NCBI GenBank assembly: GCA_950022295.1
Contig: OX465600.1
Coordinates: forward strand, 308,026,031-308,090,030
Direction of reading: 5' to 3'
Length of the DNA: 64,000 nt
Source: Bromus sterilis
Lineage: Eukaryota; Streptophyta; Magnoliopsida; Poales; Poaceae
In this document: positions 1-11,384 of the stretch, one piece after another
How the letters are laid out: each line of letters begins with the position of its first letter
Numbering within the stretch: position 1 is the stretch's first letter
Position numbers and translations under genes: made by a program
The notes under the pieces: model-generated
What the model saw: only the letters and a program-made list of their open reading frames with translations
Database searches by the model: none
Told to the model about the DNA's origin: nothing

Positions 1-1787
1 CAATGTGTGCTGACGGCAATCAAGATAGTTGATGGTCGACAACACTCTCCTTCTACATCTATCAATTGATTAATATATGAATAAATTTTATGATCGTTTG
101 AATGAGGACTTTATTAGTGTGTCTTGCATCTCGCGAAGACAATTATTCATATTAGTGAGAAACAAGTCAGTTGTTCTCCTTTTATGAATGATATCTCTTA
201 TGGTCACATTACGATTATGAATGAGTTATTCTTATATTGATGATAGTTGTTTGATCATTTATAAGAAATATTGTAATGCCAAGAAATATCCAGGCTTAAT
301 AATGACACTACAGTTTAAGTCATGAATGGTATGATGATGTCTTAAGATACTTGATCCCTTGACACATACAAACCATGCCTTTGAGGTGAGATGACTAAAA
401 CCTCGCATTCTGGTAAAACAGATTGTGTTACTGATTGTTGAATATCATACATTGTGATGTATTGTATATCAGCATGTAGTGAATTTCATTATTTTGTGAA
501 CTTCGTATGTGGACTTAGATGAATATATGTATTCACTAATGAAACATGATTCTGAAATAGTTTGATATGATCAAAAGGGATTTCAGAGTAAAGATGGATA
601 TATAAATTAACAAGAAAGACAAGTCTCTACGATTTGATCAAAGTGACAAATGTTTAGAATTAGTCTTGAGCATAAAGACTTGTGTGAAAGTTGTTCCACA
701 AATTGCATTGTCTTGAGACACTTCAATATGATTGATGTGCCTGAACATTGTGATCATATTATATCGAAAAGTGTATGGTCTAAGTTATCTCTTACCATGT
801 TACGTTATTATTGTTTAGAGTTATTAATTTAGTATGCAAACACTCACTTCAGTATAGGGAACCATCTGAGTTCGTGGAAACCAACACTATATATGTCATG
901 GTGTGTTGTGGTTTCTAGGAAGCTTGATTTATGTAAGATAAATTATCTTTTTAGTGTATCCTTAGACAACTATGGATGCATCTTCCACAACTAGAACCAA
1001 AAGAAGCAAAACTTGTATTGCTATGTTTGGTGTTTGTCAAGAATTGTTCTTGATAAATGTGATAATGGAAGAAAAGTGAAAGTTCAACCAAGGTAATTGA
1101 CCTTGCCTCCAAATGTCAGAGTAGTGCAACGGAATATGTTGTGGAAGCAAAGCTCTACAATAAGAGGAGAAACTAATGATAATGATCATGATCTTTTGAT
1201 GGGAGCTTTTACTGATAAAGGTAGGATTGAAGAATATATATTTTCCCCTGGTGCAAAATGATATTCATGATTCACTTGTCATGTTAATGGAACAAGACAT
1301 TCCTACAAACTACAAAGAAGCGATGGTGGACCTAAATACGAGATATGACTACGAGTCATGTAATCCTATGATGAGTTACATTTAAGATTGCTTGAATCTT
1401 ATCAAGTAAGGAGGTTACTTGATATTCACAATAACTTCAGAGTTATGAGGAATAAATGTGAACATCAAAGGGACGTCAAAATTGGTTTATCACAAAGATT
1501 GTTTCTGACAAATTCAATGGGTTGACTACAATGTGTAGCAACGCTTGAGTCAAAGGGATATTCACTACGATTGATCCAGGATTGTTATCAATATCGTGAC
1601 TTCCTCAAATCCTGTATTTGAAGAAGTGTTGTAATTGGTACAACAAGAAGGTTTTGGAAAAACATATGGATATTAGTGTCTCGTAAACTGAATTCTCATT
1701 TTGATGGATGATCAAAGGATTTTGGACTTAACCAAAATATCGAGGAAACATCATTTGCATGAAACTGAGTGGGAGCTGAATAGTTTC

Positions 1788-2050
1788 CTAAACTTGATAT
1801 ATGTAGACGACATATTTTGAGTAGGAGCTATGGGAGTATTATCCTAGACTTATATGTAAATGACCTATTTGAGTAGGAGCCATGTGGTTAGTATCCTGAA
1901 CTTGATATGTGTCTGACATATCTAAGTGGGAGTCATGTGGATGTTATCCTTGTCTTATATGTGGCCGACATATTTGAGTGGGAGCAATATGAGTGTTATC
2001 CTATAACTTAATATGTGCATGACATATTTGAGTGGGAGCATGATAACATT
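1788..2050 (+). repeat. Five-copy ~53-bp tandem repeat over the Copia YVDD region
   Basis: About five consecutive units of 51-56 bp each carry a variant of 'atatgt...gacatatttgagtgggagc...gttatcct'. The first unit contains the codons for the YVDD core of Copia reverse transcriptase; later units are diverged copies of the same DNA. The complete Copia element has only scattered 'gagtgggagc' words in the matching place (35875-36035), so the expansion is specific to this copy or family. Confidence 0.7.
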
Positions 2051-3011
2051 CTCATATATGGATAACATATTATGAATGGTGCAGTTGGTGTTAATGATTA
2101 TTTAAATCTTTCATAAATGAAGATGAATAAGTATTAAGCATTGAAGATCTATTAAGATAGATATGTGTTTAATAACATTGAGTCGTAATACTTTCCTGGA
2201 TAAGATTCTGAAGGAGTTCAGAATGGGACAAGTCAAGAAGTGGTCCTTACTTGTATATCCAAGAGAAGTGTTGAGTTAATCTCAGTACAAGAACAATGTT
2301 TAATGGTTAATGAAAGAAATGGATGTGTTGGATCCTCTATGCCTTTGTCATAGGTTCTTTCATATAAAACCAGAGTTATGTACTCGACGTAATGTGACCC
2401 AAGTTCTTAGTAGTAAGAACATGTTGTGATATGATTTATGAGTAAATCATTGAACAAAGAGTTAAGTTTATCCTTCAGTGTCTGAAGAGAACTGAGGATA
2501 CATCTCAAATTTGTAAAGGATAGTGGACTTGACCATAAATGTTATGCTGGTTCAAGTTTTGACACTAACTTAGAAAATTGAGATATCATACTAATGAATG
2601 TCTAAGTTGAAAGAAACATGGTTAGACATCAAAGTTGCATACAATGCACTAAGGATTGAATCTACATTGATGTGGCTGCTTTAGAAGTAGCAGGAGTTAT
2701 ATTATGGCTTAAGAAGTTCGACTTCTGATTGAGTGAGTTTCAAGTGTGCATGACTATGGGAAAGTCCGCGTGACCCACCGGATGTCATTGCTATGACACA
2801 GCAAACGAAGTCTCACTTCACCGCCAAATATATATACCTCATCATTATAGTGGATAATGAAGGAATGTCAAATTAGGTGACATTATGATTTGCAAAAGGA
2901 CATACGGTTCTGAATGGTACCCAGACCGTTGATACAACCTCTTCCACGGGCAAGCATGATCAATAAGGAGTTATGATCCAGAGAAAATGCAACTAGATTA
3001 TTTGTACTCTA

Positions 3012-3026
3012 GTGCAAGTGGGAGAC
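3012..3026 (+). promoter_or_regulatory. Polypurine tract of Copia 1
   Basis: GTGCAAGTGGGAGAC lies directly before the LTR start TGTTGGG. It is the usual plus-strand primer position, and the same string precedes the 3' LTR of the two other Copia elements in the window (37098-37111 and, on the minus strand, 21620-21634). Confidence 0.8.
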
Positions 3027-4801
3027 TGTTGGGAATGTGCCCTAGAGGCAAATAAAATATGTTTTATCGAGCATATTCCATTAGTTCATAATACGTTTGA
3101 TACCGTGCTAGAACTGTATTAAGCGGAAACATTAATACAGGTGTGGTATACAAACAACCAGGTCCCTAGTTATCCCTAGTATACTAGTCCATTGGGCGAT
3201 TGATGATCAAGGTTTCCTGATCATGAGACAATGGCGTCTGTTGACAATGGAGTCGTATCATTGGATAATGATATGATGGACATACACCCACCAGAAGTGT
3301 TGCGATGTGATCAAGTCACATAGTTCGACATTGCGATAACTATAACGTAGTGACCAGATCCTTTGACCGTAATGATCATACGTAATTGTCATCTATGAGG
3401 AGACTTTGATTTGTATCCCACCGCCTGACTGAAATATGCTGGCCATAACGGTGCACTTTGGGTATTCCGAAATAGATGGTTGATGAGTATGCAAATAGAT
3501 CAAAGCGGGATTTGTCCATCCGTGTGACGGATAGGTACTCTGGGCCCACTCGGTGATATTGCATCATAAAGTTTGCAAACGTGTGACTAGGTCACGGAGT
3601 TGTAATATCACGGGAATGAGTAAACTTGTTTGTTGAGAACGAGGATGAACTAGGTATATTGGATACCGATGATCAAACCTCGGACAAGCAAAGTACCGCA
3701 GGACAAAGGGAACAGGCACACGGTTAACGGATCCAACAGCGATTGAAGTTCATTCGATGGAAGCGCAGGGGCTATCAAGGATTGTAACCAGGTCCAATTG
3801 ATTAGTTATTGATCAATGAGAATTGTCTCGATCATGTCTGCTGTTTCCCGGACCGTAGGGTGTTACACTTAAGGGTATTCGACGCAGTAAGGATTGATTC
3901 GGGATCAACGGAGAAATTGGAGAGAACACCGGAATTGTTCCGATGAAGGCCGGAAGTTGTTCCGGGTATTTTGAAAGGTTCAAAATATATTTAATAATGT
4001 TTAATATATGTTTTATTATTTAATTATATGAATTAAATATTAAAATATATTTAAATATATTAAAAATGAATTAAAAAAGGTGTATGGGCCTCTAAGGGCC
4101 CATTAGGGGAGAGGGGAGCCTCCCCCCTTGGGCTTGGCGCCAAGGGAGGGGCCCACCCCCTCCTTAGGCCGGCGCACCTCCCCCCTTTGGTGGGATTAGT
4201 CCCACCTCGGGGAGGGAGAGAGGATCCCACCCCTCCTTGGACTATATAAGGAGGGGCAGGGGTGCCCTTTTGATTCAACAATTGAAGTTCTCTCTTCCTC
4301 CTTCTCTCCTGCCTTTGAGCGGACTCCCCTTGTTTGGAGGCTGCACTGGGTTGGGGATTTCTCCACTATACGCACGCCGTCGTGCTGCTGGAATCGGGAT
4401 CCGAATCCATCTTCTTTCCGCTGTTCTACTGGTTCGGAACCCGGAGGGACGTCGGGTATACTGTATGTGTATAATCCCGCGAGGCACTACACTTGTGGTG
4501 CTACTTCATCGTCGTGGTCGTATCGCGAGGTCTTCATCAGCAACGTTCCGACGGGGACGTAATCCCGTCATCGGTCCACAAGGATCGGGTGGCTACAGGA
4601 GTCATCGTGGATCTGCGCGGCATCGGGGATTGCCGGTACGACTACACCAACCACGTTCATGCGGGAACGTTTCCCGCTTAACGGACTACATACTGGTATG
4701 TGATCTATTTCTGTCCGTTACTTGCATCAGCATAGCATAGGTCTTGGGTATGGGTCTCGTAGGTTATGAAAAATTTGTGTTTTCTGCCCCGAACCCCAAC
4801 A
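3027..4801 (+). repeat. 3' LTR of Copia 1
   Basis: The 1,775-bp LTR runs from TGTTGGGAATGTGCC to GAACCCCAACA, with TG/CA termini. It shares many blocks with the LTR of the Copia element at 30550-38864, such as 'ccgtgctagaactg', the 'gggcccactcggtga' block and the 'gcgggaacgtttcccgc' palindrome, but is clearly diverged overall. Short open frames inside it (for example 4237-4740) are chance frames in LTR DNA. Confidence 0.85.
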
Positions 4802-5024
4802 TGTGTACGGGGCAAAGCCTAGGTACGTTACACAACTCCTCCATGGAAAATCATCATCATCATTTGATCCACGTTTTTAGTTGAACTAACACACTATAAT
4901 CTGCAAGAAGACGATATGGGGCGAAGGTGCTCGATCTCCTCTGGCATGCAATGGCAGGTAGCCATAGCATTAGGTGGATGGGACTAGGGGGGGCAGGGGC
5001 TATGTGTTAGGAGACATAGCATTA
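4802..5024. other. Intergenic, no feature seen
   Basis: Sequence between the Copia LTR end and the truncated lectin exon. Nothing recognised. Confidence 0.4.
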
Positions 5025-5117
5025 GCCACCATGGAGACCTTAGCAGTGGCCACAACCACCGATGAACCCACCATGGAGACCATTGGCATCCTCTCTGATG
5101 TCCCCATTGTGACTTTT
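5025..5117 (+). pseudogene. Truncated duplicate of the lectin gene exon 1
   Basis: About 93 bp are nearly identical to the N-terminal repeat region of the chimeric lectin gene 1.5 kb downstream (compare 6590-6725): 'ccaccatggagaccttagc', 'gatgaacccaccatggagac' and 'ccccattgtgacttt' all recur. The similarity stops abruptly after 'gtgacttttagagtcaa', and the rest of the dirigent and jacalin coding sequence is absent. It is therefore a broken tandem duplicate, not a separate gene. Confidence 0.8.
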
Positions 5118-5478
5118 AGAGTCAATTGCAGAAAACCATGACATTGGGGGATATGATTGCCACTAACACATGTTCTGCTAATCCTTTCAGATAACGCACT
5201 TTTTTTTCTTAATATTTGCAAAAATCACAGATTCACGATTTAGCCCATTTGAACACGTTTATGACAGGTGGGTCCCACTCTTAGGTGACGTGGCAGTACG
5301 GCCCACGCTGGACGGCGTCAAACGGCGTTAGAGCGTCGACTGTTAAAAGCGCCGCTCGATCCGTTTTCTCTCCACCCCCCCCCCCCCCCCGCAGCTCTCT
5401 TCTTTCCCCCGCGACTCGGTTTCCCCCCTCGGGTCGCTGTCGCCGCCAGTCCTCTGTGTGGTCAAGCTCCGCGTCGTG
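5118..5478. other. Intergenic / possible 5' leader
   Basis: A GC-rich stretch with 'aggtgacgtggca' and a C16-17 run near 5375-5391. It could be the promoter and 5' leader of the short candidate exon at 5479, but no TATA box is obvious. Confidence 0.3.
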
Positions 5479-5568
5479 ATGCCGTCCTGGAAGGACGGCG
5501 AATCCAGCAGCGAGGAGGAGGGCTCCATGATGTGCATCTCCTCCGGCATGGACGAAGACTACATCCCG
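5479..5568 (+). other. Candidate first exon of an unknown, probably broken gene
   Basis: An ATG at 5479 opens about 30 codons beginning MPSWKDGESSSEEEG and ending ...DEDYIP, followed exactly by a consensus splice donor (CCG|GTGAGT at 5568/5569). The peptide is Ser/Glu-rich and was not recognised. No convincing second exon was found before the lectin gene. It may be the head of a transposon-associated gene or of a host gene cut by rearrangement. This is a weak call based on start, codon composition and donor only. Confidence 0.25.
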
Positions 5569-6471
5569 GTGAGTCCCGTACTCCTAGGGTTAGGGTTTTT
5601 TGTGATTTCCAGAAAACCCGCATCACTGTCGGTTTTAAGAACCGTAGTGATGTGGGGTGACAATCTTGGCTAGTGCATGTTTATTTAATATAACTGGTTT
5701 TACCGAATTATAATATGGTTTTACCGAATTATATGAAAAAAAAATTATGACGCATATCCTTTGGTAAAATCCTGAGTCCACCACTGCCGACAATCCAGTG
5801 CTATAGTGAGTTTTAGCAATTTCAATGCAGTCGCTGATTTAAAGCTGTGATGTAGTGCTTGTCAAAGGATGTTATTTAGGTCCACAAACCTTTAAAGGAG
5901 TTTTTGTAATTCTCTAAACGAGTAAATGATGCACCGTTGGCCTATTTCTCTACACGGTGCACCACTCAGCAAGCTTAGGGACCATTGTGTGTTGCATCAC
6001 AAATTTAGTTTTTCAGCTAGCTAACCAGCTAATACGGCACGTGTGCTGTGCCGTGTGTGCATATTATCTAGCATATTAAAATCAAATACGAATGCATGTA
6101 TCGAATCTTTTGCATGGTGGAGCTGGAGCATTTGAAGACCCTCAAGTCCCTCGAGCTTCACACTTGTGCAGGACCAACCACGCGAAACACGTTCCCAGAC
6201 AACAACACGTACGTGGATGACACAGTACCAAAAATGTACAGGACGCCGACCCATTCATGCGCAATTCGCATGCCCAACACACCTTAATTTGTCCAAGCAC
6301 GCACACCCCACAACGACGAAGACTACGTCCAGGGAGCAATTTGCGACGAGGGCGTCGGCGGCCTCCGTGGGGCTGTAGAGGTCCCACCCACACGTGCCGC
6401 ACGCCATCTCCTTGCTGACGCACCCCACCCAGCCCGCAGCACCGCCTCCTGCTTGCACTTCCGGCCGGGGC
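5569..6471. other. Upstream region of the lectin gene
   Basis: AT-rich DNA with a short two-copy tandem repeat ('tggttttaccgaattata', about 5696-5735). Closer to the gene, 'cacgtacgtgg' (about 6206-6216) contains two ACGT cores of the kind bound by plant bZIP factors. No coding sequence is supported. Confidence 0.4.
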
Positions 6472-6479
6472 TATAAATA
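6472..6479 (+). promoter_or_regulatory. TATA box of the chimeric lectin gene
   Basis: TATAAATA in the context GGGGCTATAAATAGCAG lies 96 bp before the ATG, a normal spacing for a plant gene with a 5' leader of about 60-70 bases. Confidence 0.75.
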
Positions 6480-6567
6480 GCAGTAGTCCGCACCTGTGTT
6501 TTATCATCAGCTTTCATACAAAGACAACTTACTCAAGTTAAGTAGCGTCACCAACAGCTAGCTAGCA

Positions 6568-8811
6568 ATGGCCACACCCATCGATGAACCCACCATGGAG
6601 ACCTTAGCACTGGTCACACCCACCGATGAATCCACCATGAAGACCTTAGCAGTGGCCACACCCACCGATGAACCCACCATGGAGACCATCGGCGTCCTCT
6701 CCTATCTCCCCATTGTGACTTTCAAGGTCACTCGTGGCTTCGGTGGAATCGTGGAGAACGCCAAGGTGAACGTCGACAGGCTGTATCTGCGCCAGATCAG
6801 GGCGGGTTGGAACGCGAATCAGTCAGACGTGATACAGCCCAATGCCGTGACCGGGCTAGGTAGAACCGCTGTGAACAACTGGGCGGTTTATGACGGTGCT
6901 GGCTCCAATGCAAAACTAGTTGCCAAAACGCACGGCATGCACACACTTGCCGGCAAATGGAGCAATTGGTTCACCCTGGTGTTTGTGGACGAAAGGTATG
7001 TGCGTAGAGTAACTATTAATGTTTTGTTCCACGGTTTTTATTTTACATCAGAGTCTATGATGGCATGAAACAACTGTGCTAGATACATCCGTTTGAGCGG
7101 CAGTTATTATGGAACGGAAAGAGTATCTAGGAGCATAAGCGATTATATATATTGTGCATGCAGGTTCGAAGCGTCCACTCTTCAGGTTATGGGAGCTAAT
7201 GATGAGGATGCAGCAGATAATGAGTGGGCCATTGTAGGTGGGACCGGTGAATTCGCAATGGCTCGCGGTATCATCCAGAAAAGACTATATAGTGTAACAG
7301 GCAGTACATTAACACATGCGCTTACTATTGAATTCTTCTGCCGCATGAAAGAGGTAATTGTGTAATTAATTTTTGGTCGTCCTGATCTAGATTTGCATTA
7401 TATATTCAAGTGGTCTCGGATATCTGATCACTTTGCATTATTTATGCAGTAAAATACTTGTCGTTTCTGTTTTGTTATTTCGAATCGAGCTCTTTGTTGA
7501 AATATATTATATGCTGGCGACCCCTACTATCATGTCAAGCTCAATTACATAGCCTCTAAGGGCCTGTAAAATAATATTTAGAGGGCCAATTTTAGCCTGT
7601 AAATACAAACCCCACCAAGGGTCCATTTGTAGCTTCCAGTAGTATTTTTGTAAATACAAACCTCACCATAGGACATAAAGAGGACCTGGTCTCCACACCC
7701 CCCCTATAAAAGGGGTTAAGGAAGGAGAGGTGGAGGACTCTTCTTTTTTGCCCTAAGACTTTTTTTGGCTGTCTCCTTTATTCCTTCACTCTCTCATTCT
7801 GTTGGGCTAAACCAACAATTTTGAATCATGATGCATGGTCCTTCATATTCAGGTTGTCCCTGCACCTACAAAGAGAGGAACAGTTGGTGGAAATAGAGGC
7901 ACCCTGGTTTGGGAAATGGAAGGCAGATCCCAACGTCTTGAAAATGTGACAATATACCATGTAGGTGCAGTTGAAGGGTTTCAATTTTCCTACGTTGACG
8001 AAGACGGGAAAATCCGTACCACTGGTACTTGGGGTCGAGTACATCCTGATCCTTTGCGCAAGACGGAAGTGAGTATATTTCATATTTTACCATGCATGTG
8101 GGTGCGGTTGTTTTGCAAATCATGTTAGTTTATGCATGGCATCATCATGAAAGGACGATGCAAATCTATGCTATGTTTGGTTAAAGTTAAACTAACCTAA
8201 ACTTGACTTATTTATTTATGGAAATTATTATCAAACAGTAAGACTATAAAAAATACTTTCATAGTATATGATTCATATATATGTTGCGAAACTATAAAGA
8301 TGTTTTGAAAATGATTAGATGGTTATTAACGTTTGACTTCAAGAACCGTCACCTATGAAATAAAAGAATAGATACAGTACGTATACTTGCTTATTTAGTA
8401 GAATGATATTATGTAATATCTTTTTATATAAATTAATATAGTTTGACCTAACATTATTTTAGAATTATATCTTTTGGGAGTGATGGAGTTAGTAGCTACA
8501 TATCTTTTGTTCTGCCACCTTATTAATAAATACTTGATGATACATCTTTTTTTCCTATTCACTAATTATGTGCTGTTTTGCAGATAAAGTTTGGCCCATC
8601 AGAGTTTGTGAAGAAGATCAATGGGGCTCAGAGGGGAAGCTGGCTCTCAAAATTTGAGATCGTCACGACCCACAAAACGTATGGTCCTTTTGGAATAGAC
8701 AATGGCACACCAGATTTCAGCTATACTGTGCCGGAGGACGAGACCGTGGTCGGCTTCTTCGCAAACACTGATAGCACTTTCGTCACTTTGATTGGTGTTT
8801 GCACCATCTAA
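6568..8811 (+). CDS. Dirigent-jacalin chimeric lectin (monocot chimeric jacalin / BGAF-like)
   Basis: Four exons fit in frame: 6568-6995, 7164-7353, 7853-8068 and 8584-8811, each intron GT...AG, giving 353 residues. Residues 1-45 are three tandem copies of TPTDEPTMETLxVx. Residues about 50-206 match a dirigent domain (FGGIVENAKVNVDRLYLRQI, then STLQVMG and EWAIVGGTGEFAMA). Residues about 207-353 match a jacalin-like beta-prism (VGGNRGTLVWEM, GFQFSYVDEDG, KFGPSEFV, final LIGVCTI). This dirigent plus jacalin order is the grass-specific family of beta-glucosidase aggregating factors and jasmonate- or pest-responsive wheat lectins; members are normally cytosolic, and no signal peptide is seen here. 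The C-terminal sugar-binding GxxxD motif reads S342-T-F-V-T346, so the usual Gly and Asp are missing. Carbohydrate binding may be lost or altered. A TATA box and poly(A) signal are present, so it looks expressible. The family call is firm; the exact function is inference. Confidence 0.88.
6571..6702 (+). repeat. 42-bp in-frame tandem repeat in lectin exon 1
   Basis: Three copies of a 42-bp unit encode TP(I/T)DE(P/S)TM(E/K)T followed by four variable residues. The unit length is a multiple of three, so copy-number change keeps the frame. The truncated duplicate at 5025-5117 carries the same repeat. Confidence 0.85.
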
Positions 8812-9046
8812 ATCATTCAGTATTCGATGCTTCTGCAGCCTGGAGCTACCTGCATGTTCCTTTCAATCATCAGAGTGTTTGATTTCCTCCCGTTTCCTCT
8901 GTTCCGGCAATAAGATGGCTAGCTAACAAGGGTGTGCATGCCCCCCTTGTCTAAGCCTATTGCATTGTGATCTTTCGCAATCAAATCGGTCGTGTAACAT
9001 CTTTCCTTGTCTTTTTTCTTTGCAATGTGATGTTTGTTTTCTTCAG

Positions 9047-9052
9047 AATAAA
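9047..9052 (+). terminator. Likely polyadenylation signal of the lectin gene
   Basis: AATAAA in 'cagaataaaacag' lies 236 bp past the stop codon. A weaker AATAAG occurs near 8909. Plant poly(A) signals are loose, so the site is tentative. Confidence 0.4.
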
Positions 9053-9771
9053 ACAGATGTATCGATGGTAAAGTAGAATGAGTAATCAACGTTCATGTAT
9101 TTCCATATCCTGGTACGTATATAGCATCCTCCGATCCGCGTCTTCCCAAGCGTCTTTGTTGTAGTTTACGTATGGTGCTACGTTGTGTGCACCTCTATCA
9201 CTATATCACTTCTTCTTTTTTTGCGAAGGAAATATCACTGCTATTGTTAACTGAAGAGCTTGGTCTGACTAGGTACAGATGCAGGCTCGGACTGATGTGG
9301 ATGAGAGAAATCAGGGCAAAAAAAGTGAATAGCTATCGCTTCGTTTGGCACTAGCGCGGACCGAGTGCAAGCTGTTGGGAATAAAAATAGAATAACTAGT
9401 TTTTAGCTAATTAGGTAGTTAGCGTATTCTTTGGAATATCCTAATTAGCAGTTAGATTCGTAGTGTTGTCCACGTGCTGTATTTACCAAACAGTCACTAT
9501 GCTTGTTCGAACCGACATTGCGCTTTTTCCAAACGATGGGAACAAGTGCTATCGACATTATAAACAACAGTTCAGGTCAATTTAAACCTGAACTCAACAT
9601 CAATGAAATGGCTGTTCACTTCAATCATTCACTTTATTCTCTCATGTCATCAGCACTGCTCAACCAGAGCGAATAGGCCGTCAGAGAGAAAGGTGAGAAC
9701 ATGGCATACTTGCCGGAACTTGCGTTTGCTTTTGCCGGATGGCTCGTGGACGACCCCGAGTCGTGTCTTTG
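9053..9771. other. Intergenic, no gene recognised
   Basis: AT-rich DNA; short open frames have no recognisable product. The last bases (TTG, 9769-9771) are the left copy of a possible 3-bp target duplication. Confidence 0.4.
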
Positions 9772-10874
9772 TGGTGTGTTTGGTTTGAAGGATGGAGTGG
9801 AATGGCACGGGTCGGATCCATTCTTAAACATGATTTCAGCGTTTGGTTTTTCCCCCGACCAGAACACACCCATTCCCAGCAAAGGAATGTCCGGGCCAGA
9901 TGCGGAACGAAGGCATTCCTCCGATTCGTAGGAATTACAGGAACAGACCCTCCTCTCGCTCGTCCCACAAGGCCTCCTGCGCCGCCGCCCCTCATCTCGC
10001 CCCCTTTCGCAGGTGGCACCGCCGCCCCTCATCTCACCCCGCCCCACCCACCCCAGTCTCTAGCGCCGCCGCCCCTCGTCTCACCCCGCCCCCACCCGCC
10101 CCAGTCTCTGGCGGATACAGGGAGGCTCGCAAGGGTTCGGAGTAAGGGGTCGGCGGCGGTGGTCAGCAGGAAAATGAGTTCGGCGAGGTGGGCGCTGATG
10201 GAGGAGAGGGCGCAATGAAGTTCGTCCTGCTCACCACCTCTCTCTGGATCTGAAGTTAAATCCTTTTTCTCTTTATTTATATGCATCTGCTATGTGGAGA
10301 TGATATTAGATGTCATTTGTGGTTGGTTTTTTGATAAAATATTGTTGCTATATGCTGTTCAAATTGGTGTGATATTTAACAAGAATTGTTAGTTTCAGTT
10401 TTTGATAAGATGCACATTTGTAGATGGTCAACAAGATGAACAAAAGAAAGAAAAAGGATCATTAGGGGAGCCGCTGTTTTGGTTGCACTAGCTGCAATGC
10501 CAGTCATTGTTCGAGCTATAATAAAGAAGAGAAGGCCACTGCTATGTTGAAATGTACTCCTATGTGTGATATTTTCATCAATTTTAATGCCATATTTTGA
10601 TGGCTGGACATATTGTACTATTTATCATGTTTAATGCCATATTTTGATGGCTTGTCAATATATACGTTGTTGTGTTGTTTGTCTCCAAAATACAAATGAA
10701 ATGTTGTTGAAATTTCAAAAAAAAAGACATTTTATTGTCCATTCTATCTCTCCAACCAAACACCGGAACGAAACCAACCCATTCTGTTTTTTGATAATAC
10801 CAAACACAAGAATGGAACCGACCCATTCATGTAGAACAGAACCATTCCATTCCGTTCCCCAATCAAACACACCC
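9772..10874. mobile_element. Non-autonomous TIR DNA transposon (Harbinger- or hAT-like)
   Basis: The left end reads TGGTGTGTTTGGTTTG and the right end, reverse-complemented, reads GGGTGTGTTTGATTGG. Inside both ends are matching subterminal words ('ggaatgg', 'gggtcgg', 'ccattctt', 'tgtttgg'). TTG flanks both ends and may be a 3-bp target duplication. The 1.1-kb interior has a GC-rich proline-coding stretch (9950-10140) but no transposase. 'Tgtttggt' termini occur in several grass superfamilies, so classification is uncertain. Confidence 0.6.
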
Positions 10875-11384
10875 TTGATGAAGAACTTGGAGCACCGCCC
10901 CCGCCACCGCTGTGGTACCCTTGCCCACGGCACGGGTACGAGCATGACAAACACCTACTCTATTGCTAAAATTCACACTGCAAGAACTAAAAAATAAACT
11001 TCGAGTTGCAAATTCCTTCACAATCGCAGCCGCCTCCAGGAACGATGAGGTGAGGGGGATGGAAGGAGAGGGTGGCGGATGAAGACCCCAGGGTTTCTTC
11101 CCCGATCATCCCTGGAGGGCGGCGATGCGACGAACGCTATTTTTTCCTTGGTTAGTTGAAGATTGAAATGTGTACTGTTCATCTAACCGCTCCTTGTTCT
11201 TCACCCAACTATGTCAGTGGAGCACGAGCTGATACCTTGATACGGGTACAAAGGGCGTGCTTAGAATAATGAAAATCAAGAAAAATATTGCACTCCACTT
11301 GGCAAGCTGCTAGCTTAGAATAATCCATCCTCGTCGATGGGTGCTTGGTAAAGCAGCCACCAATCCACCAGCCAGCCGGCGACC
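10875..11384. other. UGT upstream region
   Basis: No gene recognised. There is no clear TATA box before the UGT start. 'gccggcgaccatggct' gives a strong plant start context at 11385. Confidence 0.4.

Larger units (their letters stand above)
1..4801 (+). mobile_element. Copia LTR retrotransposon, 3' part, decayed
   Basis: This is the 3' portion of a Copia element whose 5' end lies left of the window. The internal part (1-3026) is full of stops, but Copia landmarks remain: a Tyr-Val-Asp-Asp reverse-transcriptase core near 1798-1815, a polypurine tract before the LTR, and a 3' LTR running TGTTGGG...CCCAACA. Positions 20-190 resemble the DNA just after the gag ORF of the complete Copia element at 34160-34340 (shared words include 'gtgtcttgcatctcgc' and 'acaagtcagttgtt'), so the two elements belong to related families and this window starts just past its gag. 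The target-site duplication cannot be checked because the left end is missing. Confidence 0.85.

Noticed and set aside
8069..8583. Stowaway MITE in lectin intron 3
   Set aside because: A right-end-like 'gggagtgatggagt' motif is present near 8477, but no matching left terminus with a TA duplication was found.
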